Assembly (NCBI RefSeq): GCF_009709575.1
Contig: NZ_WIXO01000001.1
Span: 62,001-126,000 of the forward strand
Length of the DNA: 64,000 bases
Direction: 5' to 3'
Source: Streptomyces taklimakanensis
GTDB lineage: Bacteria > Actinomycetota > Actinomycetes > Streptomycetales > Streptomycetaceae
Every line of letters begins with the position of its first letter. The first letter of the stretch is position 1. Shown here piece by piece: positions 52,721 through 61,452 of this stretch. The notes below the pieces were generated by a model. That model had not been told where the DNA came from, did not search any database, and worked only from the letters and a program-made list of their open reading frames with translations. The position numbers were made by a program, and so were the translations under genes.

Positions 52721-53965
52721 ATGAGGGAAGCCCCGTCGGACGGCGGTGTGACCCCTGTGCTGTGGTTGTGCGGTCCGTCGGGGGTCGGCAAGACGACGGT
52801 GGCGTGGCAGCTGTACTCGCAGCTCGTGCGGGACGGAGTCGAAGCCGGGTACGTCGACATCGACCAGCTTGGCATCTGTTGTCCCGAACCCACCGCGGAT
52901 CCGGGACGGCACCGGTTGAAGGCCGAGAACCTCGGCGCGGTGGTGACAGCGTTCCGGGCGGCCGGAGCCCGGTGTGTCATCGTCTCCGGTGTCGTCGACC
53001 CGAGCAGGGGCGTGTACGCCGAGCTGCTGCCGCGGACAGCGCTGACGGTGTGGCGGCTCCGCGCCGACCGGAAGGAACTCCGGCGGCGCTTCCTGAACCG
53101 CGGCAGCCGGGTCGAGGAGGTGGCCGAAGTACTGGAAGAGGCCGAGGCGCTGGACACCAGCGGCTTCGCCGACGGGTGCATCGACACCACCGGACACACC
53201 GCGACCGCGGTCGTACGGCTTCTGCGCGAGCACCTCGGCCCTTGGCCGACCCTCCCCGAAGCCGACGCGGCGCACGAGCCCTCAGGGGCGGCCGGACCAC
53301 GTTCCTCCCCGGGCACGAGCACGCTCCGCGGTGTAAGTGGGCTCCGCTCCACCGGACGGCGACCGGGCACCCACAGGACCGCGGCCGATGAGCGGGTCCT
53401 GTGGCTGTGCGGCGCGACCGGCGTCGGTAAATCGACCATCGGCTTCCCTCTCCACCTGCGAGCCCTGCACGCCGGGTTCCCCTCGGCCTACATCGACCTC
53501 GACCAACTCGGCTTCTGCGCTCCCGCCTCGGCCGACGACCCGAGCCGTCACCGCGTCAAGGCCCGTGTCCTGGCAGCCGTGTGGCGGAACCACCGCGAAG
53601 CCGGGGCCCGGCGCCTGGTCATGGTCGGCTCGGTTGAGAACCAGTCCGCGATCGACCGGTACGCCGAGGCGCTGCCCGCCACGGCCACCACGGTGTGCCG
53701 CCTCCACGCGGGAGAGGAGGAGCTGACGCGCCGGGTCGTGCTCCGCGGTCAGGGCGGTAGCTGGCCGCAGCCGGGCGATCCGCTGAAGGGCCGGCCCACG
53801 GCGCATCTGCTGCGCATCGCGTCCGAGGCCACAGCGGATGCCAACGCGATGGAGCGTGCCGGGCTCGGCGACCTGAAGGTCGTCACCGACGGGCTCACCG
53901 TTGAAGAGAGCGTCGACGCTGTCTGTGCCCGGACGGGCTGGCCTGGTCCGGACCCCACTGCATGA
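52721..53965 (+). CDS. Tandem-duplicated P-loop kinase-like protein
   Basis: 414 aa made of two homologous P-loop domains. Domain 1 (about 10-185): VLWLCGPSGVGKTTVAWQLY (Walker A), YVDIDQLGICCPEP, RHRLKAENLGAVV, CVIVSGVVDPSRGVY. Domain 2 (about 225-410): VLWLCGATGVGKSTIGFPLH, YIDLDQLGFCAPA, RHRVKARVLAAVWRNH, LVMVGSVENQSAIDRY. The shared Asp-Gln-Leu-Gly block and LRADRKEL/LHAGEEEL lid regions show internal duplication joined by a Ser/Gly/Arg linker. It resembles small-molecule kinases of the adenylylsulfate or gluconate kinase type. Substrate unknown; aminoglycoside-like targets cannot be excluded. Confidence 0.75.
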   Translation: MREAPSDGGVTPVLWLCGPSGVGKTTVAWQLYSQLVRDGVEAGYVDIDQLGICCPEPTADPGRHRLKAENLGAVVTAFRAAGARCVIVSGVVDPSRGVYAELLPRTALTVWRLRADRKELRRRFLNRGSRVEEVAEVLEEAEALDTSGFADGCIDTTGHTATAVVRLLREHLGPWPTLPEADAAHEPSGAAGPRSSPGTSTLRGVSGLRSTGRRPGTHRTAADERVLWLCGATGVGKSTIGFPLHLRALHAGFPSAYIDLDQLGFCAPASADDPSRHRVKARVLAAVWRNHREAGARRLVMVGSVENQSAIDRYAEALPATATTVCRLHAGEEELTRRVVLRGQGGSWPQPGDPLKGRPTAHLLRIASEATADANAMERAGLGDLKVVTDGLTVEESVDAVCARTGWPGPDPTA

Positions 53966-54370
53966 CCGCTGCTTCTCGACGGCACAGCCGGGCGACGCGC
54001 TGCTCCGTGCTGTCCCGACAGGTCGCCTCGTTGGGGGCGGTCGGTGGTCCGCAGGCGTGACAACCGTGGAACGACTGGTGCCGGACGAGTTGTGGGAGCT
54101 GTTCCAGCGAGCGGTGTCGCCCGCTCCGACCCGTCCGTGAGGTGGCGGCCGGCGCTCAGCCGCCGCCGACGGGAGCCGACCGTGCGGCGGTGCCGCCGCA
54201 GCTGCCGACGAGGAGGGGAAGGGCAGGGCCGGACACGTCGGTGCCGGACGGGTGAACAAGCACGTGAAGCCACTGGCGGAGACGGGTCTCTTCGCCGAGA
54301 AACCATCCACCAGGGGATTCACCACGTTGTCGGTCCGACTGCCAAGCCCGGTGCTCAGGTTGGAAAGGGC
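53966..54370 (+). pseudogene. Stretch with an IS5 transposase N-terminal scrap at 54057-54140
   Basis: VERLVPDELWELFQRAVSPA PTRP is the start of an IS5-type transposase; homology ends at a stop at 54138-54140. The rest of this interval (to 54370) contains nothing I recognise. Confidence 0.5.
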
Positions 54371-55333
54371 TCAAGTCCCGCGTGTTCCACCGGACGGGAA
54401 CTGGACGCCTGCCGACGGTGCACCGTGGCTGCGGTGTACCGCCTCCCACAGCGCGGCAGCGACGGCAACCTCGGTGCCGGCGAGACCGACGGAGCAGAAA
54501 ACGGTGATCTCGTCCGGGCCGGTCCGGCCCGTCGACGCTCCGGCCAAGACAGCACCCAGGTCGATCATCCGCTCAACGGGAAGAACGTGCGGCTCGGGGT
54601 AGCCGACTGCCTGGGCGAGGGAGTCGGTGAGGAGCACGTCAGCCCGGTCCGCCAGGGCCGCCGGCACCTCATGGCGCGCGACCGTTTTGGGTCCGAGCGT
54701 GGTCACATGCGTACCCGGCGCGATCCAGTCGGCATCCAGGACGGGCACCGTGCTGTTCGTGGCGACGACCACGACATCGTGATCACGCACTGCCTCCTCC
54801 ACCGCGCGCACCGCCCGCGCCCTCACCCCCAACTCCTCGGCAGCCTGCCGGGCGAACGCTTCCGCGCGCTCCGGTCGGCGAGCCACCACCGTGACCTCCC
54901 TCACCTGCCGCACCGCGCGGATGGCCCACAACTGTGTCCACGCGTGCGTACCCGCTCCCACCAGCCCGAGCCGTATCGGTCCCGGCCTCGCCGCCGCGTC
55001 GACCGCTACGGCGCCTATGGCGCCGGTCCGCCGAGCGCCCAGCTCGTCGCCGTGTACCACGGCCCGGAGCCGACCATCGTCAGAGCCCCACACGGCCACC
55101 AGTTGTTCCGCTCCGACGAGGGTGTCGTAGGCGCGGAAGCCGAACAGCTTCTCCGTACGCAGATGCCCGGCCGTGAACACGAGGTGACCGTCCCCGAGGT
55201 CGGCGCGGATCCGGGGCGGCGCGTGGAGGACGCCTCCATGCGCCGCCACGAGAGCGTCCCGCACGGCGCGGACGGCAGTCGGAGCATCGAGGTGGGTACG
55301 CACGGCGTCGTCATTCAGCAACAGCACGGACAT
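54371..55333 (-). CDS. Ornithine cyclodeaminase / mu-crystallin family protein
   Basis: 320 aa from ATG 55333 (GAAGGG upstream; GTG 55336 is adjacent). PPRIRADLGDGHLVFTAGHL and KLFGFRAYDTLVG form the substrate half with the conserved Arg/Lys. RLGLVGAGTHAWTQLWAIRA (about 122) is the NAD(P) site, VVVVATNSTVPVLDADWIAPG and HVTTLGPKTVARHEVPAALA follow, and ADVLLTDSLAQ is the C-terminal Asp motif. Family members deaminate and cyclise ornithine, reduce imines, or dehydrogenate N-(1-carboxyalkyl) amino acids in siderophore-like pathways. The exact substrate is not decidable. Confidence 0.87.
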   Translation of the reverse strand: MSVLLLNDDAVRTHLDAPTAVRAVRDALVAAHGGVLHAPPRIRADLGDGHLVFTAGHLRTEKLFGFRAYDTLVGAEQLVAVWGSDDGRLRAVVHGDELGARRTGAIGAVAVDAAARPGPIRLGLVGAGTHAWTQLWAIRAVRQVREVTVVARRPERAEAFARQAAEELGVRARAVRAVEEAVRDHDVVVVATNSTVPVLDADWIAPGTHVTTLGPKTVARHEVPAALADRADVLLTDSLAQAVGYPEPHVLPVERMIDLGAVLAGASTGRTGPDEITVFCSVGLAGTEVAVAAALWEAVHRSHGAPSAGVQFPSGGTRGT

Positions 55334-55567
55334 CACGTCCCTTCTCCCGCGAGAATCAACAGCGAGGAGGCACTCTGCCGGATCAGCGCGGTGCGATCAT
55401 CCGTCCTCGGCCGGAATCATGGACTCCGACTCCTGGCCTACGCCGAAGGGTGGGACCCGCTCGGAGCGTGTCACGGAAGGCCGTGGGTGGGGTGCCTTCC
55501 GTGTACGGCTGGGGCATCCGAGGGGCGAGCGGGTGTGGGCGGAGACGTTGTGGTCGACAATGACCGC

Positions 55568-56164
55568 ATGGATGTCACCGAGCTGCTCGAATCGGCTTCC
55601 CTTCTGGTCCCGGAAGAGATCGCCACCGAAAACGACATCTCGGCGCAAGACGTCTGGGACTACCTGGCCCACGACGAATGGCAGATCGCTCTGAGCCTGC
55701 TGGAGGAGTTCGGGAACGGGCAACCGTTGCCGTTGACGTTCTGGGAGCAGCTTGCCGAGGCGGCTGAGCGACTCGGCCTTGAGCGGAGCGCGGCTTGGTG
55801 CCACTGGCGACGCTCCGAGATCCGAAACGGAATGATCCGAGCGGACCTGACGCTCCGTCCGGCCACGGAGGCGCGACGCAAGACACCAATCCCCGGCCAC
55901 GGTGTCTTGCGGCCCATGTGGGACATCGGGAACCTCTCCCCCACCGGAGGTGCTTCGGTTGACATCGCCGGGCTCTGGGTCGAGGACACGCCCGTTCTGG
56001 AGCCCGGCGGCCGCGCCACTGTCCGCCTTGTTCCCCTCACTCCCGCCCACTGGACGCATGTCGAGGTCGGCCAACAAATCAACATGCACGAGGACCGAAC
56101 CGTGGCCGGCACCGCAGCCGTGCTGGCGATTCACCTCCCTGCCACCGCCATGCTCACGAGATGA
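55568..56164 (+). CDS. Hypothetical protein
   Basis: 198 aa. The N-terminal half is helical (MDVTELLESASLLVPEEIAT, VWDYLAHDEWQIALSLLEEF, FWEQLAEAAERLGLERSAAW) and typical of small actinobacterial proteins of unknown role. The C-terminal half (PMWDIGNLSPTGGASVDIAG, ATVRLVPLTPAHWTHVEVGQ, ITMHEDRT-like) is an EF-Tu-barrel-like beta region. ATG 55568 is used; GTG 55550, with GGAG upstream, is a good alternative. Stops 14 bp before the inverted repeat at 56179. Confidence 0.6.
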   Translation: MDVTELLESASLLVPEEIATENDISAQDVWDYLAHDEWQIALSLLEEFGNGQPLPLTFWEQLAEAAERLGLERSAAWCHWRRSEIRNGMIRADLTLRPATEARRKTPIPGHGVLRPMWDIGNLSPTGGASVDIAGLWVEDTPVLEPGGRATVRLVPLTPAHWTHVEVGQQINMHEDRTVAGTAAVLAIHLPATAMLTR

Positions 56165-56178
56165 CGCCGACTGAGCTG

Positions 56179-56515
56179 CCGCCAACCTGAAGTCGCAGGT
56201 CGAAGGGCTGGTGTGATCGGTCCTCGGGGTGCTCGTGCTGGTCGTGGGTGGAAGTCCATGGAGAAGATCATCCGTCAGCGGTTGACTTCAAGGTTCGTCA
56301 GGGCGAGCAGAGCGCGCAGGAGCTGTGTGGTGCGGGCGGGGTCGGTGCGGAGCTTGGTGAGGATCCGCCAGTTCCTGAGGTGCGCGAAGCCGTGCTCGAC
56401 CGGTGCGCGTCCCACGGCGAGGACGCGGTTGGCTGCCTTCTCGCCTGGGGTGAGCTTGTGGGTGCGGCCGGCGGCGTAGCCGGTGACGATCGCGGGGTCG
56501 AGGATGTCGTTGTCC
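56179..56515. repeat. Left arm of a 337-bp inverted repeat (IS5-type transposase 3' end, minus strand)
   Basis: Nearly identical to the reverse complement of 58135-58471, with only scattered substitutions. It encodes, on the minus strand, the transposase tail KLTPGEKAANRVLAVGRAP, VEHGFAHLRNWRILTKL and LLRALLALTNLEVNR with its stop at 56275-56277, plus about 95 bp of non-coding IS end. Transposase homology continues to about 56560 (ADFGFRGLDNDILDP). Confidence 0.8.
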
Positions 56516-56565
56516 AGGCCCCGGAAGCCGAAGTCGGCCAGCGCCCCGAGTGAGGACGTTCCTGG

Positions 56566-57021
56566 TCACAAGCGCGTGGTGAACCGGCCATCGGGCAGTT
56601 TCCGCAGCCGGCCGCGATCGACGAGTCCGACCGGCTTGCTGCGCAGCGGTCCCAGCTTGGAACGCACGCTGACGTCCACCCCCACTACCTCGCCGATCTC
56701 TCGGGCCATGACCGGTCCGGCGGCCTGCCGCACGGCGGCAATGACTCGCTGGTAGTCCCACGAGAGCGAGTCTTCCTCCACGCCCGGTTCGCGGTACGGG
56801 ACCAGCATCACCTTCCGGCCGCCCACCTGCCCGGGCATCGGCGCAGCGGAGGCGTGTTCCTCAGTAAGCTGCCCGGTCATCCGTTCAAGGACACGTTCGG
56901 CGACGGCAAGCTCGTCCCGCTCGGCCCGCACTTCCGTCAGCTGTTTGGCCAGCTGTTCTTCGAGCTCATCCGGTTCCGCGCGACGCGCGGTGATCCGTTC
57001 CAGCAGCTCGGGGTCCACCAT
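56566..57021 (-). CDS. Coiled-coil/winged-helix-like hypothetical protein
   Basis: 151 aa from ATG 57021. MVDPELLERITARRAEPDEL through ERMTGQLTEEH is a long charged helix. The C-terminal half (SWDYQRVIAAVRQAAGPVMA, REIGEVVGVDVSVRSKLGPL, RSKPVGLVDRGRLRKLPDGR) looks like a winged helix-turn-helix, as in IS-associated DNA-binding proteins of Streptomyces. It lies between the inverted IS copies, directly beside copy A. Possible accessory or cargo gene. Confidence 0.55.
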   Translation of the reverse strand: MVDPELLERITARRAEPDELEEQLAKQLTEVRAERDELAVAERVLERMTGQLTEEHASAAPMPGQVGGRKVMLVPYREPGVEEDSLSWDYQRVIAAVRQAAGPVMAREIGEVVGVDVSVRSKLGPLRSKPVGLVDRGRLRKLPDGRFTTRL

Positions 57022-57129
57022 GCGCCGGAGCGTACGAGCGCAACCCGAGACGGCGGATGAGAAACCGGAAACCCGCACCTACCGGACGATCTACGCCCCA
57101 AACTGTCGTCTTACCGAGCAGCCCCGGCA

Positions 57130-57996
57130 TCAGGCCGCCCGGATCCGGTCCCGCACCTCCGGCCGCACCTCGAACCCGGCCGCCTTGTACGTGGCGACGC
57201 CGCCGACGTTGGAACTCGGCGTGCACACACGTACGCTCGACGAGCCCATCTCCCGCAGCGCGGCCGCCCCGGCCACGGTGATCGCCCGGCCATAGCCGCG
57301 ACCACGGTGGTCCTCGTGGACGCCCATCGGCTCGACCAGCCCCGGCCTCCCCGGGCCGGCCGACCACACCGTCACCACCGCCGCCACGCTGCCCTGGTCG
57401 TCATAGGCGCCCAAGCAACGGGCGTCGGCGTAGAACGGCCCCGCCGACATCGCGTGCCAGTACTCGCGCGTAGGCCTCGAGGTGGTGAACGCCGACCGCA
57501 GGACGTCGGCGAAGTCCTGCGCGTGCTCCGGGCCGATCGACTCGATCCGCACGCCGGGGTCCTCCACCGGCTCGGTGAGGTCGCGGAAGAGCGGCATCCA
57601 CGGCTCGTCGACGCCCCACCCCTCCTCGCTCAGCAGGTCGTGGAGCAGCAGGCCCAGCGGCGCCTCGATGGACACCGCTCCTTCCGGCAGCACGCCGCGC
57701 TCAGGCAGCGAGAAGTCCTCGACGAGCCGCCGCGCCAAGTCCTCATCCTGGAAAGCGTCCGGAGCGACCGTCATCCGCACCAGCGTCGGCGAGTCCAGCA
57801 TCCCGACCGCGAGAATCCGCCCGTCCCGACTCCAGGTCCGGATCACCGCAGCCGTCTCGGCCGTTCCAAACCGGTAGTTCCAGCCGATGTCCCCGGGATG
57901 CAACTGCATCGGCGCTTCGTCGTGCTGCCACACCCGCAGCGCGGCCATGGCCTCGCGTACCCCGTCGACAGCCGGCGTACCCAGCACAATCGTCAT
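57130..57996 (-). CDS. GNAT-family N-acetyltransferase (double-domain)
   Basis: 288 aa. The C-terminal GNAT domain is clear: GSVAAVVTVWSAGPGRPGLV (strands 3-4), MGVHEDHRGRGYGRAITVAG (the acetyl-CoA Q/RxxGxG/A loop, here RGRGYG) and SSVRVCTPSSNVGGVATYKA AGF. The N-terminal part (MQLHPGDIGWNYRFGTAETA, VGMLDSPTLVRMTVAPDAF) is a degenerate second GNAT fold. Substrate unknown; enclosed by inverted IS copies, so it is a candidate cargo gene. Confidence 0.82.
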   Translation of the reverse strand: MTIVLGTPAVDGVREAMAALRVWQHDEAPMQLHPGDIGWNYRFGTAETAAVIRTWSRDGRILAVGMLDSPTLVRMTVAPDAFQDEDLARRLVEDFSLPERGVLPEGAVSIEAPLGLLLHDLLSEEGWGVDEPWMPLFRDLTEPVEDPGVRIESIGPEHAQDFADVLRSAFTTSRPTREYWHAMSAGPFYADARCLGAYDDQGSVAAVVTVWSAGPGRPGLVEPMGVHEDHRGRGYGRAITVAGAAALREMGSSSVRVCTPSSNVGGVATYKAAGFEVRPEVRDRIRAA

Positions 57997-58124
57997 AGCC
58001 GGGATCAGACACCCCGTCCCGAAGGTCCGCAACCGATTAACCGGGCCGGCCGCTGCTCCCGCAGCGGCCCGGCCAAGAGCTTCTGCTCCCGCAATGGCCC
58101 AGCGGCTTCGGTGCCCCCGTTCCG

Positions 58125-58375
58125 CGCGGCGCGCGGACAACGACATCCTCGACCCCGTGATCGTCACCGGCTACACCGCCGGCCGCACCCACAAGCTCAC
58201 CCCAGGCGAGAAGGCAGCCAACCGCGTCCTCGCCGTGGGACGTGCACCGGTCGAGCACGGCTTCGCGCACCTCAAGAACCGGCGGATCCTCACCAAGCTC
58301 CGCACCGACCCCGCCCGCACCACACAGCTTCTGCGCGCTCTGCTCGCCCTGACGAATCTCGAAGTCAACCGCTGA
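58125..58375 (+). pseudogene. IS5-type transposase C-terminal relic, copy B
   Basis: ADNDILDPVIVTGYTAGRTH, KLTPGEKAANRVLAVGRAPV, EHGFAHLKNRRILTKLRTDP and the end LLRALLALTNLEVNR at 58373-58375. It is the same segment as copy A on the opposite strand, missing the catalytic Asp residues. Confidence 0.75.
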
Positions 58376-58471
58376 CGGATGATCTTTTCCATGGACTTCC
58401 GTCCACGACCAGCACGAGCGCCCCGAGGACCGATCACACCAGCCCTTCGACCTGCGACTTCAAGTTGACGG
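58135..58471. repeat. Right arm of the 337-bp inverted repeat
   Basis: Reverse complement of 56179-56515 with few mismatches. The arms enclose 1.6 kb with the coiled-coil and GNAT genes. Confidence 0.8.
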
Positions 58472-58504
58472 AAGCTCACTGTCCCGACCTCACACCGGTG
58501 CAGA

Positions 58505-58740
58505 CATCTCCGTACTTGGTGGAGCGCTCACGGGAGGACATCGACAACAGGGGGCACCGGGTGGGCGCCGGTGACCACGCGCCGGCGGGCCTGAGCGGTC
58601 TCGGCAGCCAACTCGGCCATGTGCCGGTTGACTTCCGCCTCCAGTGCCGCGGCGAGCACCCGACGCGCGCCCTCACGGACGATCTCGTCGCTCAGGGAGC
58701 CGGACTGGGTCGAGCCGTCCTCGGTGACTACGCTGAGCAC
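58505..58740 (-). pseudogene. IS256-family transposase N-terminal scrap
   Basis: From GTG 58740: SGSLSDEIVREGARRVLAAA LEAEVNRHMAELA is the recognisable N-terminal helix of IS256 transposases. Homology ends after about 55 residues where the IS5-type copy begins. Confidence 0.65.
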
Positions 58741-58913
58741 GGGTGTGCCTTCCCGACTCGCGCGCCAACACGAGCCTACCCGGTGACCATCACAGGATCA
58801 TTCGGGAAGGTACGCCGCGTTCCCCCCGGGGTTGATCCACAGGCCTCGAACATTGCTCTTCACCCCGCTCTTTGACGCCTTATGAGCCGAAGCCGCACTC
58901 AGGAGGAACACCG

Positions 58914-60113
58914 ATGGACACCATCGTCTCGGCAGGGCGCGTGCTGATCGGCCCGCGCGGCCACCACATCACCGACGCGGCCGTTCTGGTCCAAGACGGT
59001 GTCATCGCCGACGTCGGTCCCCGGGCGGAGGTGGAGGCCCGCGCGCCACACGGGGCGAGCCGCTTCGACTATCCGGGCGGCACGCTCCTGCCGGGGCTGA
59101 TCGACGCCCACGTGCACCTCGTGCTCGACGCCGGCCCCGATCCGGTCGCGGCCCTGCAAGGCACCGGCGACGCGGAACTGAGCCGCGGCATGGCCGACCG
59201 GGCGCGCCGGCTGCTGGACACCGGTGTCACCACCGTGCGCGACCTGGGGGACCGAGGCGGCCTCGCCGCCCGTCTGCGCGACGACATCGCCGGCGGCCGA
59301 CTGCCCGGCCCTCGCATCCTCGCCGCCGGCACCCCGGTGACGGCGCCGGGCGGGCACTGCTGGTTCCTCGGCGGCGAGGCCGACGGCCCAGAGGCGATCC
59401 GCACAGTGGTCCGCCGCAACATCGAGAACGGGGCCGACATCATCAAGGTGATGGCCACCGGAGGCGGCATCACCCGGGGCGGCCCCGCGATCTGGGCGGC
59501 ACAGTTCACCGAGACGGAGCTGCGCATCGTGGTGGAGGAGGCGCGCGGCGCCGGGCTGCCGGTCGCCGCACACGCCCACGGCACCGCCGGGATCGCCGCC
59601 GCGGTGGCCGCCGGCGTGGACACCCTCGAACACTGCACCTGGATGGGCCGGGACGGATTCGAGGTGCGCGAGGACCTCATCGACACCATCGCGACCAAGG
59701 GCATCGCGGTGTGCCCGGCGGCCAGCCCCGACTGGCGCGGCTTCGCCCGGCGCTTCGGCCCCCAGCGCGCCGAGGAGATGTTCGGCACGCTGCGCCACAT
59801 GCGCGAACGAGGGGTGCGGCTCATCGCGGGCACCGACGCGGGCATCAGCCGGGCGGTCTTCGACGACTTCGTCTCCAGCCTGGAGTTCTTCCAGCACATC
59901 GGATGCACCCCGGCCGAGATCATCGATCTGGCCACGCACGAGACCGCCCAGGCCCTGGGCATCGCGCGCGAGACCGGTCTGGTCCGCCCCGGCCACCGCG
60001 CCGACCTCCTGGTCGTGGACGGCGACCCCCTCGACGACCTCCAGGCCCTGCGCGCCGTACGCCTGGTCATGGCAGACGGACACTCCCGCCCCTCACGCCT
60101 GCTCCTTGAGTGA
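58914..60113 (+). CDS. Metal-dependent amidohydrolase
   Basis: 399 aa. LLPGLIDAHVHLVLDAG carries the HxH metal pair (about 62-64), ADIIKVMATGGGITRGG the bridging Lys (about 180; carboxylated Lys in the family), GLPVAAHAHGTAGIAAAVAA and VDTLEHCTWMG the third and fourth His, and LIAGTDAGISRAVFDD the catalytic Asp. The layout (imidazolonepropionase/Xaa-Pro dipeptidase-like subgroup) suggests hydrolysis of a cyclic amide or dipeptide. A perfect AGGAGGA lies 7 nt before the ATG. Confidence 0.88.
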   Translation: MDTIVSAGRVLIGPRGHHITDAAVLVQDGVIADVGPRAEVEARAPHGASRFDYPGGTLLPGLIDAHVHLVLDAGPDPVAALQGTGDAELSRGMADRARRLLDTGVTTVRDLGDRGGLAARLRDDIAGGRLPGPRILAAGTPVTAPGGHCWFLGGEADGPEAIRTVVRRNIENGADIIKVMATGGGITRGGPAIWAAQFTETELRIVVEEARGAGLPVAAHAHGTAGIAAAVAAGVDTLEHCTWMGRDGFEVREDLIDTIATKGIAVCPAASPDWRGFARRFGPQRAEEMFGTLRHMRERGVRLIAGTDAGISRAVFDDFVSSLEFFQHIGCTPAEIIDLATHETAQALGIARETGLVRPGHRADLLVVDGDPLDDLQALRAVRLVMADGHSRPSRLLLE

Positions 60114-60179
60114 ACCGTTTTCATCCTGTCGACGGCGCTCATGAGTGCTACTCCCGTGAGTGCTGCTCCCGCATGTGAT

Positions 60180-60615
60180 CGGGGGTGTCGGGATGCGCTC
60201 AGAGTGCTGTGTGGCCGTCGAGCACACCGCGAGATCGCTGTGTGTCCAGGCGGGCTGTCTGCCGTGCGGGCGGCGGCCAAGGTGGTGGTGAACCGCAGGT
60301 CGCCGTCGGCCGAGGGGCGGCGGGCTCGGCCGTGGCCACTTGCCCGAAGACGATTCGGCCACCGTACTCGCGTACCTGCCGGCGTCCGCGCTCGAGGATC
60401 TCGGAGGGCGGGGTACCGTCGAGGACGATGAAGCCGTGCACGGCGGCGGCCGGGGCGTTGCGCGGGGTGCCGCTGTCGATCACGACGACCGAGCGGCGCG
60501 AGCGGGCCGGCATCAACGCGCCGTTCAGGCCCGCGGCGCCGCCGCCGATCACCACTACGGCCACGGCCTCGGTGGGCAGGGCATCGCTCTCGTAACGGGA
60601 AGTCTGCGCAGGCAT
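60180..60615 (-). pseudogene. Thioredoxin-reductase-like flavoprotein, truncated
   Basis: From ATG 60615, AVVVIGGGAAGLNGALMPAR is the FAD-binding start, VVVIDSGTPRNAPAAAVHGF IVLDG and PPSEILERGRRQVREYGGRI follow as in NAD(P)/FAD oxidoreductases. Homology then passes into another frame (DGDLRFTTTLAAART) and ends; the NADPH domain is absent. Divergent from the XRE-cupin gene. Confidence 0.65.
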
Positions 60616-60697
60616 GTCGCGCCCTTTCGTCGTACCTGGCCCCTGTGTCGGACCAGCTGTCTGCGACGTTGGACCCACGTTGCATCCGAGGCATACC

Positions 60698-61306
60698 ATG
60701 TTGCCTGTGACGCAAGAAGATGGGCAGTTGGACAGCCTCGTACGCAAACGGATCCGCGCGCTGCGCGTCGCACAGGGCTGGTCCCTGGAGGAGCTGGCCA
60801 CGCGCGCCAACCTCAGCCAGTCCTCACTGAGTCGCATCGAGAACGGTCGGCGTCGCCTCGCCCTGGACCAGCTGGTCACCCTCGCCCGTGCCCTGGACAC
60901 CACCTTGGACCAGCTCGTGGAGAACGCCGCCGACGACGTCGTCATCAGCCCGATGATCGACGGCACCCACGGCCTGATGCGCTGGCCCATAAAGAGCGAA
61001 CCCGGTATGAGCGTGATGCGTCAGCGGATGACCGACCCACCACCCGACAACCCGGCCCGCATGCGCGCCCACCCCGGCCGCGAATGGCTGGTGGTGCTCT
61101 CCGGAACCGCCGTCCTCATGCTTGGCCACCGGCGTTTTCGCATCGAGACCCACCAGGCCGCGGAGTTCCCCACCATGCTGCCGCACGCCATCGGCGCCGA
61201 GGGCGAACCCTGCGAGATCCTGGGCATCTTCGACCGCGACGCCCGCCGGGGCCACCAAAAGGACACCGGCGCCGACGGTCCCGAAGCCGACCGCGGAGGC
61301 ACGTAG
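60698..61306 (+). CDS. XRE-family regulator with cupin domain
   Basis: 202 aa. HTH at about 12-68 (RKRIRALRVAQGWSLEELAT, NLSQSSLSRIENGRRRLALD, LVTLARALDTTLDQLVE) and a C-terminal cupin (about 105-180: RMRAHPGREWLVVLSGTAVL, MLGHRRFRIETHQAAEFPTM, PHAIGAEGEPCEILGIF). Such fusions sense a small ligand. ATG 60698 is chosen; GTG 60707 is possible. A TTGC-N7-GCAA site overlaps the start region and recurs before the downstream methyltransferase. Confidence 0.87.
   Translation: MLPVTQEDGQLDSLVRKRIRALRVAQGWSLEELATRANLSQSSLSRIENGRRRLALDQLVTLARALDTTLDQLVENAADDVVISPMIDGTHGLMRWPIKSEPGMSVMRQRMTDPPPDNPARMRAHPGREWLVVLSGTAVLMLGHRRFRIETHQAAEFPTMLPHAIGAEGEPCEILGIFDRDARRGHQKDTGADGPEADRGGT
60701..60715. promoter_or_regulatory. 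Putative XRE operator site 1
   Basis: TTGCCTGTGACGCAA: half-sites TTGC/GCAA separated by 7 nt, ending in ACGCAA as in site 2. Lies at the start codon of the regulator, suited to autorepression. Confidence 0.45.
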
Positions 61307-61395
61307 GGTCCCTGCGAACAGCGGACCACAGTCGCACCGAAGGCCCACGGCGCGGTGGGCGACATTGCGTGTCGGGCAGCCCATCAAGCCACCTT

Positions 61396-61412
61396 CTTGC
61401 GTATTACGCAAG
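61396..61412. promoter_or_regulatory. Putative XRE operator site 2 (perfect palindrome)
   Basis: CTTGCGTATTACGCAAG, perfect 8-bp arms around one base, 41 bp before the methyltransferase ATG and probably overlapping its promoter. Confidence 0.7.
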
Positions 61413-61452
61413 GGATCGTGCGGAGGCAGCATGACGGGCTTACGGTGAGGCC

